Positions 29,131 to 39,911 of a stretch of 64,000 bases of DNA are shown piece after piece. The translations under genes and the position numbers were made by a program. Origin of the DNA: Emiliania huxleyi CCMP1516 (lineage: Eukaryota; Haptophyta; Isochrysidales; Noelaerhabdaceae); assembly GCF_000372725.1 (NCBI RefSeq), contig NW_005200793.1, positions 174,730 to 238,729 on the forward strand, read 5' to 3'. A model generated the notes under the pieces. The model was given only the letters and a program-made list of their open reading frames with translations, was not told the origin of the DNA and searched no databases. Each line of letters starts with the position of its first letter. The first letter of the stretch is position 1.

Positions 29131-32100
29131 GGCGGTGTGGAGGACGACCGACAAACGCTGCATTTGCAGGCCGCGCCAATTCTTTGTTGTCCATGTGACC
29201 TCGTCCAGGTGCTGAGCATGCGAAAGTTTGTTGCTCAGCTGGTTCGCAAAAAAGAACCCTCGCACAACACTGGGCACGGGACGCCCTCTTCCTCGCTGCC
29301 CTTCGTTTCAAGTTCCCTACCGTGCGGCTCGATGCCGGTGTTCGCACGAAGTGGAGTGCATCTCCCAGAGCCCCCAGACCGCACCCCGATCCCCGTCCGA
29401 ACGGTTCGGCTTTTGTACGACGCCCCAGCGCCCACACGGGGGCTGTGCCTCTCTCTCTCTCTCTCTCTGACCGTCTGTGCGGTATTTACGTCCATGATCA
29501 TGTGACACATTGGGCTTTTTGGCCAAAATCGACCACTGAAAATCCGTAGGGTCGCTTAACGGCACCCCCGCGCGGTGCCGAGCGGCCCAGGGCCGGCCAA
29601 GGGACTGAACTGGACGGGACCGTGACCGGTTTGTAGTAGTCTACCCCCCAAAACGATTTCTGACCTCTCCCGTGGCCCCGGCGGGCCCCGGCGGAGGTCC
29701 GGCGCGGCGCTCCAAATCCGCACTTCGCGAGCTTCTACGGGAGTTCACGCGGCCTCTCCGCCTCGTGAGGCACACCCCACACTCACCACGAGCCCTGGGA
29801 CTGTGCGCGGATCTTTGGCCGCGGCGTCCGGAGCTTTGGTTGTCGAATATCGGCCGCCAGCTAGGCCATCGAGCGAACGTGTCCGGAAAGGCTCTCGGAC
29901 GGGTCCGGCAGCGGTGCCATGGACCCAGAAGCTCGCCCCGGCGGAGCACTCACGGCTCGACCCCCGCCCCTGGCCACCCAGACGTGCCCCCGGACCGCCG
30001 CAGGAGCGCCGACAGCGGCGATGGTGCTCCGCGACGACGCCCTCCCGACGAAGCCGGATCTGGCAGGCGACTGGCCGGCGGAGCCCGGCGCCTGAGGACG
30101 AGGATGGCCGTAATGGACCGGGACGAGCTCTGGGAGGTTCAGTGTCAGTGAGTATATTGTAGAGACTGACCATGTTCACAATATCTTGACTGAGAGCTAA
30201 GCCAGGGGAGGCGATGCCGGGGCCGTACAGCAGCTTGATGGTGCTTCGCCGGCGTGCGTCGCCGCCGCCGCGCCGGCCGCCGCCGGGGCCCCGGTTTGGA
30301 CTGTGTTTGGGGTGGAGGAGGGGTCCGATGGGCGGCGTGATGGTAGTTTATGGCCCTCCAATCACCCACTCACTGCCACCGGCCGTAGGGGCCTCACGGA
30401 CGTCGCAGTTTATGATTTCAAAGGGTCCTGCCGTCGCTCAGTCCGAACACCTCACTCTGGGGGGCGCGACCGAGCCCTCCCTGCGCGGACGAGCACATGG
30501 TTTGGGACCTGAGCGATGGCAGAGGCCTTCAAAATTGCCCCGTGAGGCCCTGCCGGCTGGGAGTGGTGAGTGGGGGAAATGAGGACCATAAACAAGCACC
30601 ATATCCCCCACCGCGACCAGCCCACACACAGCCCAAGCCGCTGCCAATTCCGGCCCCGGTGGCCGCCGGCCGGGTGGCTACCGGGGCGCACAAACGGTCC
30701 CTCACGAACGCCACACGGGCCACCACGGCCCGTTCCGGCGGCCTGAGTGCCGCCCCGCACCCGCCCGACGCCCTCGGCCAGCCAGCGCCCACTCTGGGAG
30801 GCTTCACCGCCGCCAGCGCGCCGAGCGCGCCGCCCTCTCCTCGCGCCGCACGGGCCGTGGCCGCACGCCCGAGAGGCGGCCCATAAATCGAGTCGAGACG
30901 CGCCGCCGGCCGGCCGGCTGCTCGCCCGCCACCCGCCGTGCGCCGCCGCCGCCCCCAGCCCGCACTGGAGAGGCTCTCACGGCCGCTAGCCGCTGTCGCG
31001 TCGCCCGGCGGCTGCGCTGGCAGCAGTGCTCGCGACGGCGGCGCCGAGTTTCCCCGAGCGGAGCACGGCCAAGGGTCTGAGACGCGGGGAGGGCGGGGCG
31101 GGAGGTCCTCGTGGGGGCGTGGGGGCGCGGAGGCGGCGTGCGGGGACGCGCGGAGGGCGGTGGGGGTGTGTGGGAGGTGGGCGAGGGAGAGCTGAGGCGG
31201 CCGGCGGTGGTGGCGGGAGCAGCGGAGGCGACGGCGTCGGAGGGGGTGGGGGGGGGAGGAAACGGCGGCGGCTGTGGCGGAGACGGCGGCGGCGGCGGCG
31301 GCGAGGGCCTAGCCTGAGGGGGAGGGGGTGGGGGAGGGGATGAGGAACGGTGAGGGCGGCTGGGGCGGCCGGGAAGGCAACACAGGCGAGGCGCCTCAAA
31401 CTCGAGCGAGTAGCGGGAATATCACCCGCTGCTCCGGCGGGAGATTGCTCCCCCGCCGCCCCCTGGGTCACCCCGAGTGACCTCGCAGCCCACGCCGTGA
31501 GGCGCTGCTGTCAGAGGGGTTTATCACCGCCGTATCCACCCCACACTGGCCGCCGAGGGGCCCGGCGGGCTGAGGCGCGCGAGGCGGCTTGGGCACCCGT
31601 GGGTCGGATGGATCCGTCCCGGCACGTTGTCCCGCGGTGTGGCCGTGTAGCTGGCACCGGAGTCATGACGCACACGCCTACTTGCGGCACGAGGGAAGGC
31701 GTGACGCGTCGTAAACGGCCGAGATGGGCAAACGCGAGGGTCTCAAAAAGCCAGCCCGAGGCTGAAAGGGTGACCGCGGACGATGAGGGCGACGATTCAT
31801 CGCGGCTACTGAGCAGGCAAGGTCCGGACCTACAGGATGGAGGGGCGAGTAGTGAGACTCGGGACGATATCTTCGCGTCGGGGGTCGGAAATCGCGTCGG
31901 GAGGCCAAAATCCAGATCGGGCGCCGAAGCGCAGTTAGTCTTGGTGTGGCGGTCTCGTCGAGTTCTGGCCCGCGAGCGTCCTACAGCAGTCGTCTCATGT
32001 GATGAGATGGTCGCGGAGCGGTCGCCAGGACCTTGGTAGTGCCTGCATCGCGTGCGCCGGCCCTCGGTGAGCCCTCCCGAGGCCTCTCACGCCGCCAGCC

Positions 32101-32526
32101 GGGGGACGGCAGCCGTTGGGATGGTGCCCTCGCAGCTCGCCGGCGCGGCGGGGGTGAGGCGAGTCTCGCCGGATGCGCCCGACAGCGGGAGCGGCCGGCC
32201 GGCATCCTGCCCGCCACGGCGGCGGCAAGCTGCGACTCGAGGCCGAGCAGGTGCGGCGACTTTTTGCTCGGTCGAGTCTCTTGCGAAAACGCCGGTATTT
32301 CTCGTGGTCGCTCTTCAGTGCCAAAAGCCCAATGTGACAAAAAGCGCAAGTGTGCGAAAGAAAAAAGATGCATGCCGACCCCCCCCCCCCGCCTATAGCC
32401 CCCTGAAGCACTCAAGGGGGTCAAGCGAGCGACAACATCCAAGCACATATCTCAGCGGTGCAAGCCCCAGCACGCAGCAGGTCCACAGGTCCAGTGAGCT
32501 GTGAGGGCACACCGTACTGAAACCAG
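29131..32526. other. Gene-poor, GC-rich region
   Basis: Apart from SINE-like remnants at 29218-29285, I see no convincing gene in 3.4 kb. Open frames on both strands (for example 29672-30151 and 31350-32039, plus strand) are long because GC-rich DNA lacks stops, are Arg/Pro/Ala-rich and have no domain. A short CT run lies at 29451-29470. It is the largest stretch here without a supported gene. Confidence 0.45.
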
Positions 32527-35500
32527 CTACGAGCCACCAGCGCCACGCGCCTCGTCCCGTGGCCTCCCACGCCCACCCCGCCCACCCCGCCCACCGCGCC
32601 CACCGCGCCCACCGCGCCCGCCGCGCCCGCCGCGCCCGCCGCGCCCCCCTCGCCCACCGACCGCCGCCGTGGCGCCCACGGGCTGAGCCTGGGGCACGGT
32701 GCGCGAGGGCGGCTGGTGGACAAACGTCGTCTGCGCCGCCACCAGCCGCCCAGTTGCGGCGATGGGAAGCGCCGGCTGGCGGCAGGCCGGGCAGTTGGCG
32801 TCGCGCTCCAGCACGCGCGGCGCACATGTCTCGCAGTACAGCGCGTGGCCACACGCGAAGCGGACCGAGCGCGGCGCGTTCCAGCACAGGTCACACAGGC
32901 GCTCCTCGGCCCCAGCCGTCTCCTCCACCTCCCCCGCTGCTTCGACTAGCGCCTCCAGCCGCGGCAGCACCTCCGCGAGCGGCATCCGCCTCTTCTTCCG
33001 CTCGTATGCCAGCCCGACCACCAGCCGCGCCAGCTCCTCGGCCTGCGCCGCCGACCAGCCAGCGTCAGCCGCCGCGATGGCCTCCGCGGTGTCGGGCTCC
33101 TCCAATGCATCGTCGCACGCGTTGAGCAAGCCGACGGCGCCGCGGCCGGTCAGGGCGACGAGAAGCGTGATGCCGAGCGCAAAGCCATCAGTGAGCTGCG
33201 AAGCCTGGTTGTCCAGCGAGATGATCGAGTCCATGTAGCCAGGCTTGCCAAAGATACGCTGCGTCGATAGGTGCGAGACCTGTCCATTGCCGCCGGCCGT
33301 CGCCTCTGCCGCGCGCGCGAGGCCCACGTCGGCGAGGTAGCCGTTGCCGCGCTCGTCGAGCAGGATGTTGCCCGCCGAGACGTCGCGGTGCAGAATCATC
33401 GGAGAGAGCGTGTGCAGGTACTGCAGCGCGCCCGCGGCGTCGCGCAGCACGCGGAGCCGTGCGGCGGAGGAGAGCGGCGGAGGCGGCGTCTCGAAGCCGA
33501 GCATGCGGAGCCGCTGCAGTGGGGCTGGAGCTCGGTAGAGGCGGTCCTCGAGGCTGCCACCGCGGCAGAGGGGGTAGACGAGGCACGCTCTCACCGGCGC
33601 CAAGCAGGCGCCGAGCAGAGGAAGCAGGGACGGGTGGCACGCCGCGCTGAGCGTGCGCACCTCGCTCTGCAGCTCGGCGAGGCCTTGGGCGCCGACACCG
33701 ACCAGCGCCGTCTTGACGGCGAACCCGCAACCGACGCGCGGGAGAGACGGCAACGCGTCGCAGCGGTAGACGCGCCCGAAGCCTCCCTCACCCACCTTGC
33801 GCGCCTCGGCAAAGCCGTCGGTCGCCGCGATGAGCTCGTCGAGAAGGACGGCGGTGGGCGGTAGTGCGGCGGCGGCGAGTGCGGCGACACTCGACGCCGC
33901 CTCCACTGCCGCCTCCGCTGCCGCCGCCTCCGCTGCCGCCGCCTCCGCTGCCGCCGCCTCCGCCGCCGCCACGGCCGCCACTGCCGCCTCTACAGCCGCC
34001 GCCTCCGCCGCCGCCTCTGCCGTCGCCTCCGCCGCCGCCGCTGCCTCCGCTGCCGCCCGCATCCTCGCCTCCTCCCTCTCCCTTGCCGCCTCCTCCCTTG
34101 CCCGTGCCTCTGCCTCCTCACTTGCCCGCGTCGCCACCTCCGCCTCCTCCGCCGCCCGCGCCGCCGCAGCCTCTGCTACCACCCGATCCGCTTCCTCCGC
34201 GACTCGCGCCTCCTCTGCGGCCCGCGCCTCCTCCGCCTGCTCCGCCGCCCGCTCCGCCGCCCGCGCTGCCGCCGCCGCCGCCTTCTCCTCCTTCTGCCGC
34301 TGCCGCTTCAGCGCCCTGGCCTCGCGGGTCTTCCGCTCCGCCAGCTCGTCGCGCAACCGCCGCGCCGCCCGCAGCGCCTCCGAATCGTTAGCGGCGTCGA
34401 CGTTCGCGTTGATCGCCGCCCTGAGAGCCTCGAGACCGGCGTCGCCTCGCTCGCACGCCTCAACCGCCTCGCGCAGCGCCGCCTCTGCAGCATCGCGCGC
34501 CTCAACCGCCTCGCGCAGCGCCGCCTCGGCAGCATCGCGCGCCTCCGCCGCCTCCGCAGCCGCTGCCACCTCGCGTGCGGCCGCCGCGGCCTGTTCGGCT
34601 GTTTCTGCGACCGCCGTCACCCCCTCCGCCGCTGCTGCGGTCGACGAGTGCTCCTCGAGGGCGCGCACGCACTCGGCGTGGCCCTTCTCCTTGGCCAGCC
34701 GCAGCGCCGACTTTCCGTCAACAGTGCGCGCCGCATCTGCGCCCGCCCGCAGCAAGCGCCGTACGACGGCGGGGTGGTTGAAGAAGGCGGCGTACATCAG
34801 CGCGGTGAGGCCCTCGCTGTCCTGCAAGTTGACCTCAGCGCCGCGCTGCGTCAGCAAGTCGACCACCCGCTCGTGGCCTTGGCCGGCGGCGTGCATCAGC
34901 GCGGTGATGCCTCTGCTGTTCTGCAGGTTGACCTCAGCGCCGCGCCGCAGCAGCAGCTCGACCACCCGCTCGTGGCCGTTGCGGGCGGCGTGCATCAGGG
35001 CGGTGTCGCCGTTGCTGCTCTGCAGGTTGATCTCCGCGCCGTGCCGCAGCAGCAGCTCGACCACCCGCTCGTGGCCGTTGCGGGCGGCGTGCATCAGCGC
35101 GGTGAGACCGTCGCTCCTCTGCAGGTTGACCTTCGCCCCGCGCTGCCTCAGCAACTCGACCACCCGCTCGTGGCCGAAGTGGGCGGCGCTCATCAGCAGC
35201 GTGAGGCCGCTCACGCCGGCTCTCTCGTACATCGCGTCGGCCCGCCCGCCACTGTCAAGCCACGCCAGCACCGCCTCCTCCTCGCCATGCTCAGCCGCTG
35301 CCACGACCGCATCGGGGGCTGCCACGACACCGCTCGACGCCCGCCCCGCCGCCACCGCTGGAGAGAGCGGATTCGCGACTCTCGATCCAGCCGAGGAAGC
35401 GCCGCCGGAGGAAGCGCCGCCTGCGCCTTCGCCGCCGGTTGCCGTCGCCGTGGGCCGTCCCGCCACCACCTCCTGCACGTGCTTCTTGAAGGCCTCGACG

Positions 35501-37590
35501 CACTCGGCGTGGCCCTTCTCCTTGGCCCACTGCAGCGCTGTCTTGCCGTCCGTGGTGCGCGCCGCCGTGTCTGCGCCCGCCCGCAGCAAGCGTCGCACGA
35601 GAGCGGGGTGGTTGAGGTAGGCGGCGGCCATCAGCGCGGTGAAGCCGTTGCTGTTCTGCAGGTTGACATCAGCGCCGCGCCGTATCAGCAAGTCGACCAC
35701 CCGCTCCTGGCCTTTGCCGGCGGCGGCCATCAGCGCGGTGCCGCCGTCGCTGTCCTGCAGGTTGATCTCCGCGCCACGCCGCAGCAGCAAGTCAACTAGC
35801 CGCACGTGGCCTTGGACGGCGGCGAGCAGCAACAGCGTCACACCGCTCACCTCGCCTTTCTTGTACGTCGCATTGACCCGCCCACCGCCCTCGAGCCACG
35901 CCAGCACCGCCTCCTCCTCGCCTCGACGAGCCGCTGCCACAACCGCTTTGGGGACTGCCACGCCACCGCCTGACACCGGCTCCGCCGCTGCCGGCGACAG
36001 ATTACCCGGCCGCACCCGCACGCTCTCGCTGCTGCCCTCGAGCGCCACCGCGTACCGCCCGCCCTCAAAGCTCTGCGCCACGCCCCGCTGCCCGTTTAGC
36101 TCGGGGCGGGAAGAGAGCCCGCCGAGCTCGACGCGCTGGCCGAGCAGCGGCCCGTCCACAGCTGCCGCTGCGGCGCCCGAGGAAGCGCCGCCCGCCCCTG
36201 CCCGGCCGTCTGCAGCCACCGCCGCCTCAGCCAAGACCTTGACGCACTCGGCGTGGCCCTTCCTCTTGGCAACCTGTAGCGCCGTCATGCCCTGCGTGGT
36301 GCGCGCCGCTGCGTCTGCGCCCGCCTGCAGCAAGCGCCGCACGACGGTGGGGTGACCACCATAGGCGGCGAGCACCAGCGCGGTGCCGCCAGAACTATTC
36401 TGCAGGTTGACATCAGCGCCGTGCCGAATCAGCGTCTCGACCACCCGTTCATTGCCTTCCTGGGCGGCGGCCATCAGCGCGGTGCCGCCAGCACCCTGCG
36501 CGGTGTCGCCGTTGCTGCTCTGCAGGTTGATCTCCGCGCCGTGCCGCAGCAGCAGCTCGACCACCCGCTCGTGGCCCCACTGGGCGGCAGCCACCAGCGC
36601 GGTGTCTCCGTCGCTGTCCTGCAAGTCAATCTCCGCCCCGCGCTGCAACAGCAACTCGACCACCCGCTCGTGGCCGTACACGGCGGCGCCCGTCAGCAGC
36701 GTGAGGCCGCTCACGCCGCCTCTCTCGTACGTCGCGTCGGCCCGCCCGCCACTATCGAGCCACGCCAGCACCGCCGCCTCCTCGCCTCGCTGAGCAGCTG
36801 TCACGACCTCATCGGAGACTTCCACGACACCGCCTGACACCGGGTCCGCCACCGCCGGCGACAGATTACCCGGCCGCACCCGCACGCTCTCGCCGCCGCC
36901 CTCGAGCGCCACAGCGTACCGCCCGCCCTCGAAGCTCTGCGCCACGCCCCGCTGCCCGTTTAGCTCGGGGCGGGCAGAAAGCCCACCGAGCACGACGCAC
37001 TGGCCGAGCAGCGGCGCGTCTTCAGCTGCCGCTGCCGCGCCCGAGGAAGCGCCGCCCGCCCCTGCTCGGCCCTCGGCCACCGCCTCCGCCGCCTCAGCCA
37101 AGACCTTGACGCACTCGGTGTTGCCATGCTCCTTGGCCAGCTGCAGCGCCGTCTCGCCGCTCGTGGCGCGCGCCGCAGTATTTGCGCCCGCCCGCAGCAA
37201 GCGCCGCACGACGGCGGGGTGGTTGAAGAAGGCGGCGTACATCAGCGCGGTATCGCCGTCGCTGTTCTGCAGGTTGGCCTCAGCGCCGCGCCGCAGCAGC
37301 AGATCAACCACCCGCTCGTGGCCTTGGCTGGCGGCGAACGTCAGCGCGGTGCCGCCCCTGCTGCTCTGTTGGTTGACCTTCGCCCCGTGCCGGAGCAGCA
37401 ACTCGACCACCCGCTCGTGGCCGTAGTGGGCGGCGCCCATCAGCAGCGTGGTGCCGCTCACGCCGGCTCTCTCGTACGTCGCGTCGGCTCGCCCGCCGCC
37501 CTCGAGCCACTCCAAAAGTGCCTCCTCCTCGCCTCGCTCCGCCGCCAGAACGGCCTCGTCGAAGCGCCTCGGGGAATCTGCTCTCACCAT
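32527..37590 (-). CDS. Ankyrin-repeat / protein kinase / RING finger / RGG-tail protein (1687 aa), single exon
   Basis: ATG at 37590, uninterrupted. Domains in order: about 19 ankyrin-type repeats in four blocks of 4-6 (each block opens with a GGRADATYER-type linker), with two copies of a Gly-rich insert (RPELNGQRGVAQSFEGGRY) between blocks; a long Ala/Glu/Arg coiled-coil region (about 960-1250); a kinase domain from VGEGGFGRVY (1266) with Lys1293 in FAVK, HRDVSAGN (Asp1403) and DVG instead of DFG at 1421-1423; a C3HC4 RING from Cys1566 (CDLCWNAPRSVRFACGH, CPACRQP); and a tail of about ten GGR repeats. The kinase resembles plant receptor-like/IRAK kinases. The Lys two places after the catalytic Asp is Ser, so activity is uncertain. 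A scaffold that phosphorylates and ubiquitinates ankyrin-bound targets is inferred. Repeat blocks are nearly identical at the DNA level, so copy number may vary. Confidence 0.9.
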   Translation of the reverse strand: MVRADSPRRFDEAVLAAERGEEEALLEWLEGGGRADATYERAGVSGTTLLMGAAHYGHERVVELLLRHGAKVNQQSSRGGTALTFAASQGHERVVDLLLRRGAEANLQNSDGDTALMYAAFFNHPAVVRRLLRAGANTAARATSGETALQLAKEHGNTECVKVLAEAAEAVAEGRAGAGGASSGAAAAAEDAPLLGQCVVLGGLSARPELNGQRGVAQSFEGGRYAVALEGGGESVRVRPGNLSPAVADPVSGGVVEVSDEVVTAAQRGEEAAVLAWLDSGGRADATYERGGVSGLTLLTGAAVYGHERVVELLLQRGAEIDLQDSDGDTALVAAAQWGHERVVELLLRHGAEINLQSSNGDTAQGAGGTALMAAAQEGNERVVETLIRHGADVNLQNSSGGTALVLAAYGGHPTVVRRLLQAGADAAARTTQGMTALQVAKRKGHAECVKVLAEAAVAADGRAGAGGASSGAAAAAVDGPLLGQRVELGGLSSRPELNGQRGVAQSFEGGRYAVALEGSSESVRVRPGNLSPAAAEPVSGGGVAVPKAVVAAARRGEEEAVLAWLEGGGRVNATYKKGEVSGVTLLLLAAVQGHVRLVDLLLRRGAEINLQDSDGGTALMAAAGKGQERVVDLLIRRGADVNLQNSNGFTALMAAAYLNHPALVRRLLRAGADTAARTTDGKTALQWAKEKGHAECVEAFKKHVQEVVAGRPTATATGGEGAGGASSGGASSAGSRVANPLSPAVAAGRASSGVVAAPDAVVAAAEHGEEEAVLAWLDSGGRADAMYERAGVSGLTLLMSAAHFGHERVVELLRQRGAKVNLQRSDGLTALMHAARNGHERVVELLLRHGAEINLQSSNGDTALMHAARNGHERVVELLLRRGAEVNLQNSRGITALMHAAGQGHERVVDLLTQRGAEVNLQDSEGLTALMYAAFFNHPAVVRRLLRAGADAARTVDGKSALRLAKEKGHAECVRALEEHSSTAAAAEGVTAVAETAEQAAAAAREVAAAAEAAEARDAAEAALREAVEARDAAEAALREAVEACERGDAGLEALRAAINANVDAANDSEALRAARRLRDELAERKTREARALKRQRQKEEKAAAAAARAAERAAEQAEEARAAEEARVAEEADRVVAEAAAARAAEEAEVATRASEEAEARAREEAAREREEARMRAAAEAAAAAEATAEAAAEAAAVEAAVAAVAAAEAAAAEAAAAEAAAAEAAVEAASSVAALAAAALPPTAVLLDELIAATDGFAEARKVGEGGFGRVYRCDALPSLPRVGCGFAVKTALVGVGAQGLAELQSEVRTLSAACHPSLLPLLGACLAPVRACLVYPLCRGGSLEDRLYRAPAPLQRLRMLGFETPPPPLSSAARLRVLRDAAGALQYLHTLSPMILHRDVSAGNILLDERGNGYLADVGLARAAEATAGGNGQVSHLSTQRIFGKPGYMDSIISLDNQASQLTDGFALGITLLVALTGRGAVGLLNACDDALEEPDTAEAIAAADAGWSAAQAEELARLVVGLAYERKKRRMPLAEVLPRLEALVEAAGEVEETAGAEERLCDLCWNAPRSVRFACGHALYCETCAPRVLERDANCPACRQPALPIAATGRLVAAQTTFVHQPPSRTVPQAQPVGATAAVGGRGGRGGRGGRGGRGGRGGRGGRGGRGGRGRPRDEARGAGGS

Positions 37591-37632
37591 GCCCCCCTAG
37601 GCGGTTATCACACTTTCCCGCCTTTTGTGGTG

Positions 37633-37986
37633 CTACTCGTAGCGCCATGTCCATGCCATGTGCGCACGTCCCAGACAGATCAGTCGGAGGTCGTCGAGAG
37701 CGTCGAGTCTTTTGAGAACCTTTTTCCATCGCCACTTGATTGCATCTTTGCTTCGTTTGGTGGCGGATTCAAACGGCCACTGCTCTGCCACCGTTGGCAA
37801 CGAGATGCCGTCTCGAACGTGGCGCAGCAGCACGAAGGCATCCATCTCCGGACGCCACGGGACGGCGCTGTGCTTCGATCGGCCGGATGCGTGGACGGCC
37901 ATGAGGCTGCGACGCAGAGCACCGGGAAGAGGTGAAATGTAGTCCTCTTGCACCACTGGGTCGGACGAGAAGGGACCGCCGTTCAT
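37633..37986 (-). CDS. Myb/SANT-like DNA-binding protein (117 aa)
   Basis: From ATG 37986 (MNGGPFSSDPVVQEDY). Residues about 40-100 (VPWRPEMDAFVLLRHVRDG, LPTVAEQWP, RSKDAIKWRWKKVLKRL) have the Trp spacing and helix pattern of a single Myb/SANT-like domain. Such proteins bind DNA or chromatin. It is 42 bases upstream of, and on the same strand as, the ankyrin-kinase gene, so the two share a short intergenic region. The frame stays open upstream of the ATG, but that part is less protein-like. Confidence 0.6.
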   Translation of the reverse strand: MNGGPFSSDPVVQEDYISPLPGALRRSLMAVHASGRSKHSAVPWRPEMDAFVLLRHVRDGISLPTVAEQWPFESATKRSKDAIKWRWKKVLKRLDALDDLRLICLGRAHMAWTWRYE

Positions 37987-38334
37987 GGCAGAGAGCGTAG
38001 AGGAGCAACCTGTGCATCGCCAGCACAGAGCCAGAAAGCCGCCTCGAATCGGTGAGGGGATCGTGGCGGCGATCGCTGTTGCTCTCGCGGCATCTCTGCA
38101 CATAAACGCACAACCCCGGGCCCCGACGGCTTCTCTCACACCCAGGGCCGCCGAGTAATTCTTCTTTCCCTGGGAGAGGCGAACGCGAACAACCGCCGCC
38201 GGCGGGCGGCGAAGGGGCGCGCCAAGGAGGAGCGCGAGGAGCGCGCGGAGCTGGCTCCCTTTGGGGAGGATTACGGCTCGGGAGGGCTAAATCGTGCAGA
38301 GATCGACTTGTTCGATGACGACGGCCTCTGAGGG

Positions 38335-38570
38335 GGCCGTCTGCTGTGTCCTTTGTAGTGCCAGAGTCCCGTACCCGGTGTCGTGCCACAGCGTTTTGTT
38401 ATAAAATTCTTTCCCGTACCCGGTGTCGTGCGAGGCAGCTTTGTTGTAAAATTCTTTCCCGAGAGAGTTCTTTTGTTGCGCCAGTCCCGTGCCCAGTGTT
38501 GTGCGACGGAGTTTCGTTGTAAAACGCGTCACACCAATCCTCGCTACCCAACGCGGCCAAAGGATATCCA
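38335..38570 (+). mobile_element. Nested SINE-like tails
   Basis: Three successive units each ending in TGTAAAATTCTTTC-type tails (38400, 38445, 38515), with CAGTCCCGTGCCCAGTGTTG between. The last runs into a 43-base segment (38528-38570, CACCAATCCTCGCTACCCAA) that also occurs at 47964 and 51451. Confidence 0.7.
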
Positions 38571-38678
38571 CCTTGGAGCTTCTGTTTGAAATCCCCAGGA
38601 AATTCTTTCCCGAGCAGAACCCATTTTCTGCTCCCGCATTTGCTCTCGTCTCGGCTATCTCTCGTCCCTCGCACCCGC

Positions 38679-39407
38679 ATGGCAGACGCCACAGTCGTCG
38701 TGCTCGCCCTGGCCACCCTTGGCGTTCTGTACCGCTGGCCGGACCTGAGGCCGGTGGCTGCTCGCCTGCTCAGATGGTTCGGAGGCTTCTTCCTCGTGTT
38801 GTTTGCCCTGACGATTCTCTGCCGTGCGGACGTCGAAGCATTGCAAAAAACAAGCCCTCTCTACATCGCTGCCGAAGCCGGTAACCACCCTCGAGTCGTC
38901 GAGCTTCTCCAGTACCAGCATATGCGCAGCGACATCGACGTGGGCTGGCGGAGTGGCCTTGGTATGCTCTGGTCGGTCACGCCGCTGCATGCTGCCGCCG
39001 AGAATGGCCACACAGAGGTGGTGGCGGCGCTTCTGAAGGCGGGCGCCAACCCGAGCACTCCCCTCACGTTTGGCCTCGGCATGCTCGCCTCGGCTACGCC
39101 GCTGCATGCTGCTGCCGCGAAAGGCCACACAGAGGTGGTGGCGGCACTGCTGAAGGCGGGTGTCAACCCAAGCACTCCCTCCACGCTTGGCCTCGGCATG
39201 CGCGCCTCGTTCACGCCGCTGCGTGCTGCCGCCGCTGAAGGCCACGCAGAGGTGGTGGCGGAGCTGCTGAAGGCGGGCGCCAACCCGAACACTCCCAACA
39301 CGGGCGGCCTTGGTATGCTCTTCTCGGAAACGCCGCTGCTTGCTGCCGCCAAGGAAGGCCACACAGAGGTAAAGGCACTGCTGCTGAAGGCTGGTGCGGA
39401 TGAATAA
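38679..39407 (+). CDS. Membrane-anchored ankyrin-repeat protein (242 aa)
   Basis: ATG at 38679. The N-terminus (MADATVVVLALATLGVLYRW, then RWFGGFFLVLFALTILC) has one or two hydrophobic segments and could be a signal anchor. Four to five ankyrin repeats follow (TPLHAAAENGHTEVVAALLKAGANP type), each with a longer loop containing GLGML. Ankyrin repeats bind proteins; the partner is unknown. The leader before the ATG is shared with the gene at 39912. Confidence 0.8.
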   Translation: MADATVVVLALATLGVLYRWPDLRPVAARLLRWFGGFFLVLFALTILCRADVEALQKTSPLYIAAEAGNHPRVVELLQYQHMRSDIDVGWRSGLGMLWSVTPLHAAAENGHTEVVAALLKAGANPSTPLTFGLGMLASATPLHAAAAKGHTEVVAALLKAGVNPSTPSTLGLGMRASFTPLRAAAAEGHAEVVAELLKAGANPNTPNTGGLGMLFSETPLLAAAKEGHTEVKALLLKAGADE

Positions 39408-39911
39408 GTCGATGAGAAAGGAGTCGCTTGGCCGCACCACTCGACGATGCCATCGATGATGTGTAGCCGTGGGAGAGCTGATTGTGTAGCTTGCATGCAT
39501 GCCTAGATTGGTCTGCTTTGATACCGGATTGACCACGTCTTATCAGACAACCCCAGGGAGGGATGGGAGGACGGCTCGCCGTATCGGTTCATATTTTTTT
39601 TCCTGACGGCTTGTTGGTTGGCTACGTGCGTCGCATGGCGCCCCGCGCCGCCCGCGCGCCGCGGAGCACGCTCGCTAAAGGCGGCTGCCAAGGCCTCGCG
39701 TGGCGCCGCCTCAAAGTTCGAGGCCGCTCCCGTCGAGCGCAAGCGCCACGACGTGGTCGGCCAGCGCAAGCCGCGCGCGCCAAAGTCGTCCAGCCTTTTG
39801 TTGTAAAATTCTTCTTTCCTGTGTTAGTGCCAGTGCGCGCCAGTCCCGTGTGCCCAGTGTTGTGCGAGTTCGTTGTAAAATTCTTCTTTCCCTGCTGGCC
39901 CTCGCACCCGC

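Noticed and set aside
31350..32039. 229-residue plus-strand frame in the gene-poor region
   Set aside because: Composition follows GC content; no motif, no good splice context and no similarity to anything else in the window.
33797..35620. Long Ala/Ser-rich plus-strand frame opposite the ankyrin-kinase gene
   Set aside because: Antisense shadow of GC-rich coding DNA; no domains, while the minus strand has kinase, RING and ankyrin motifs.
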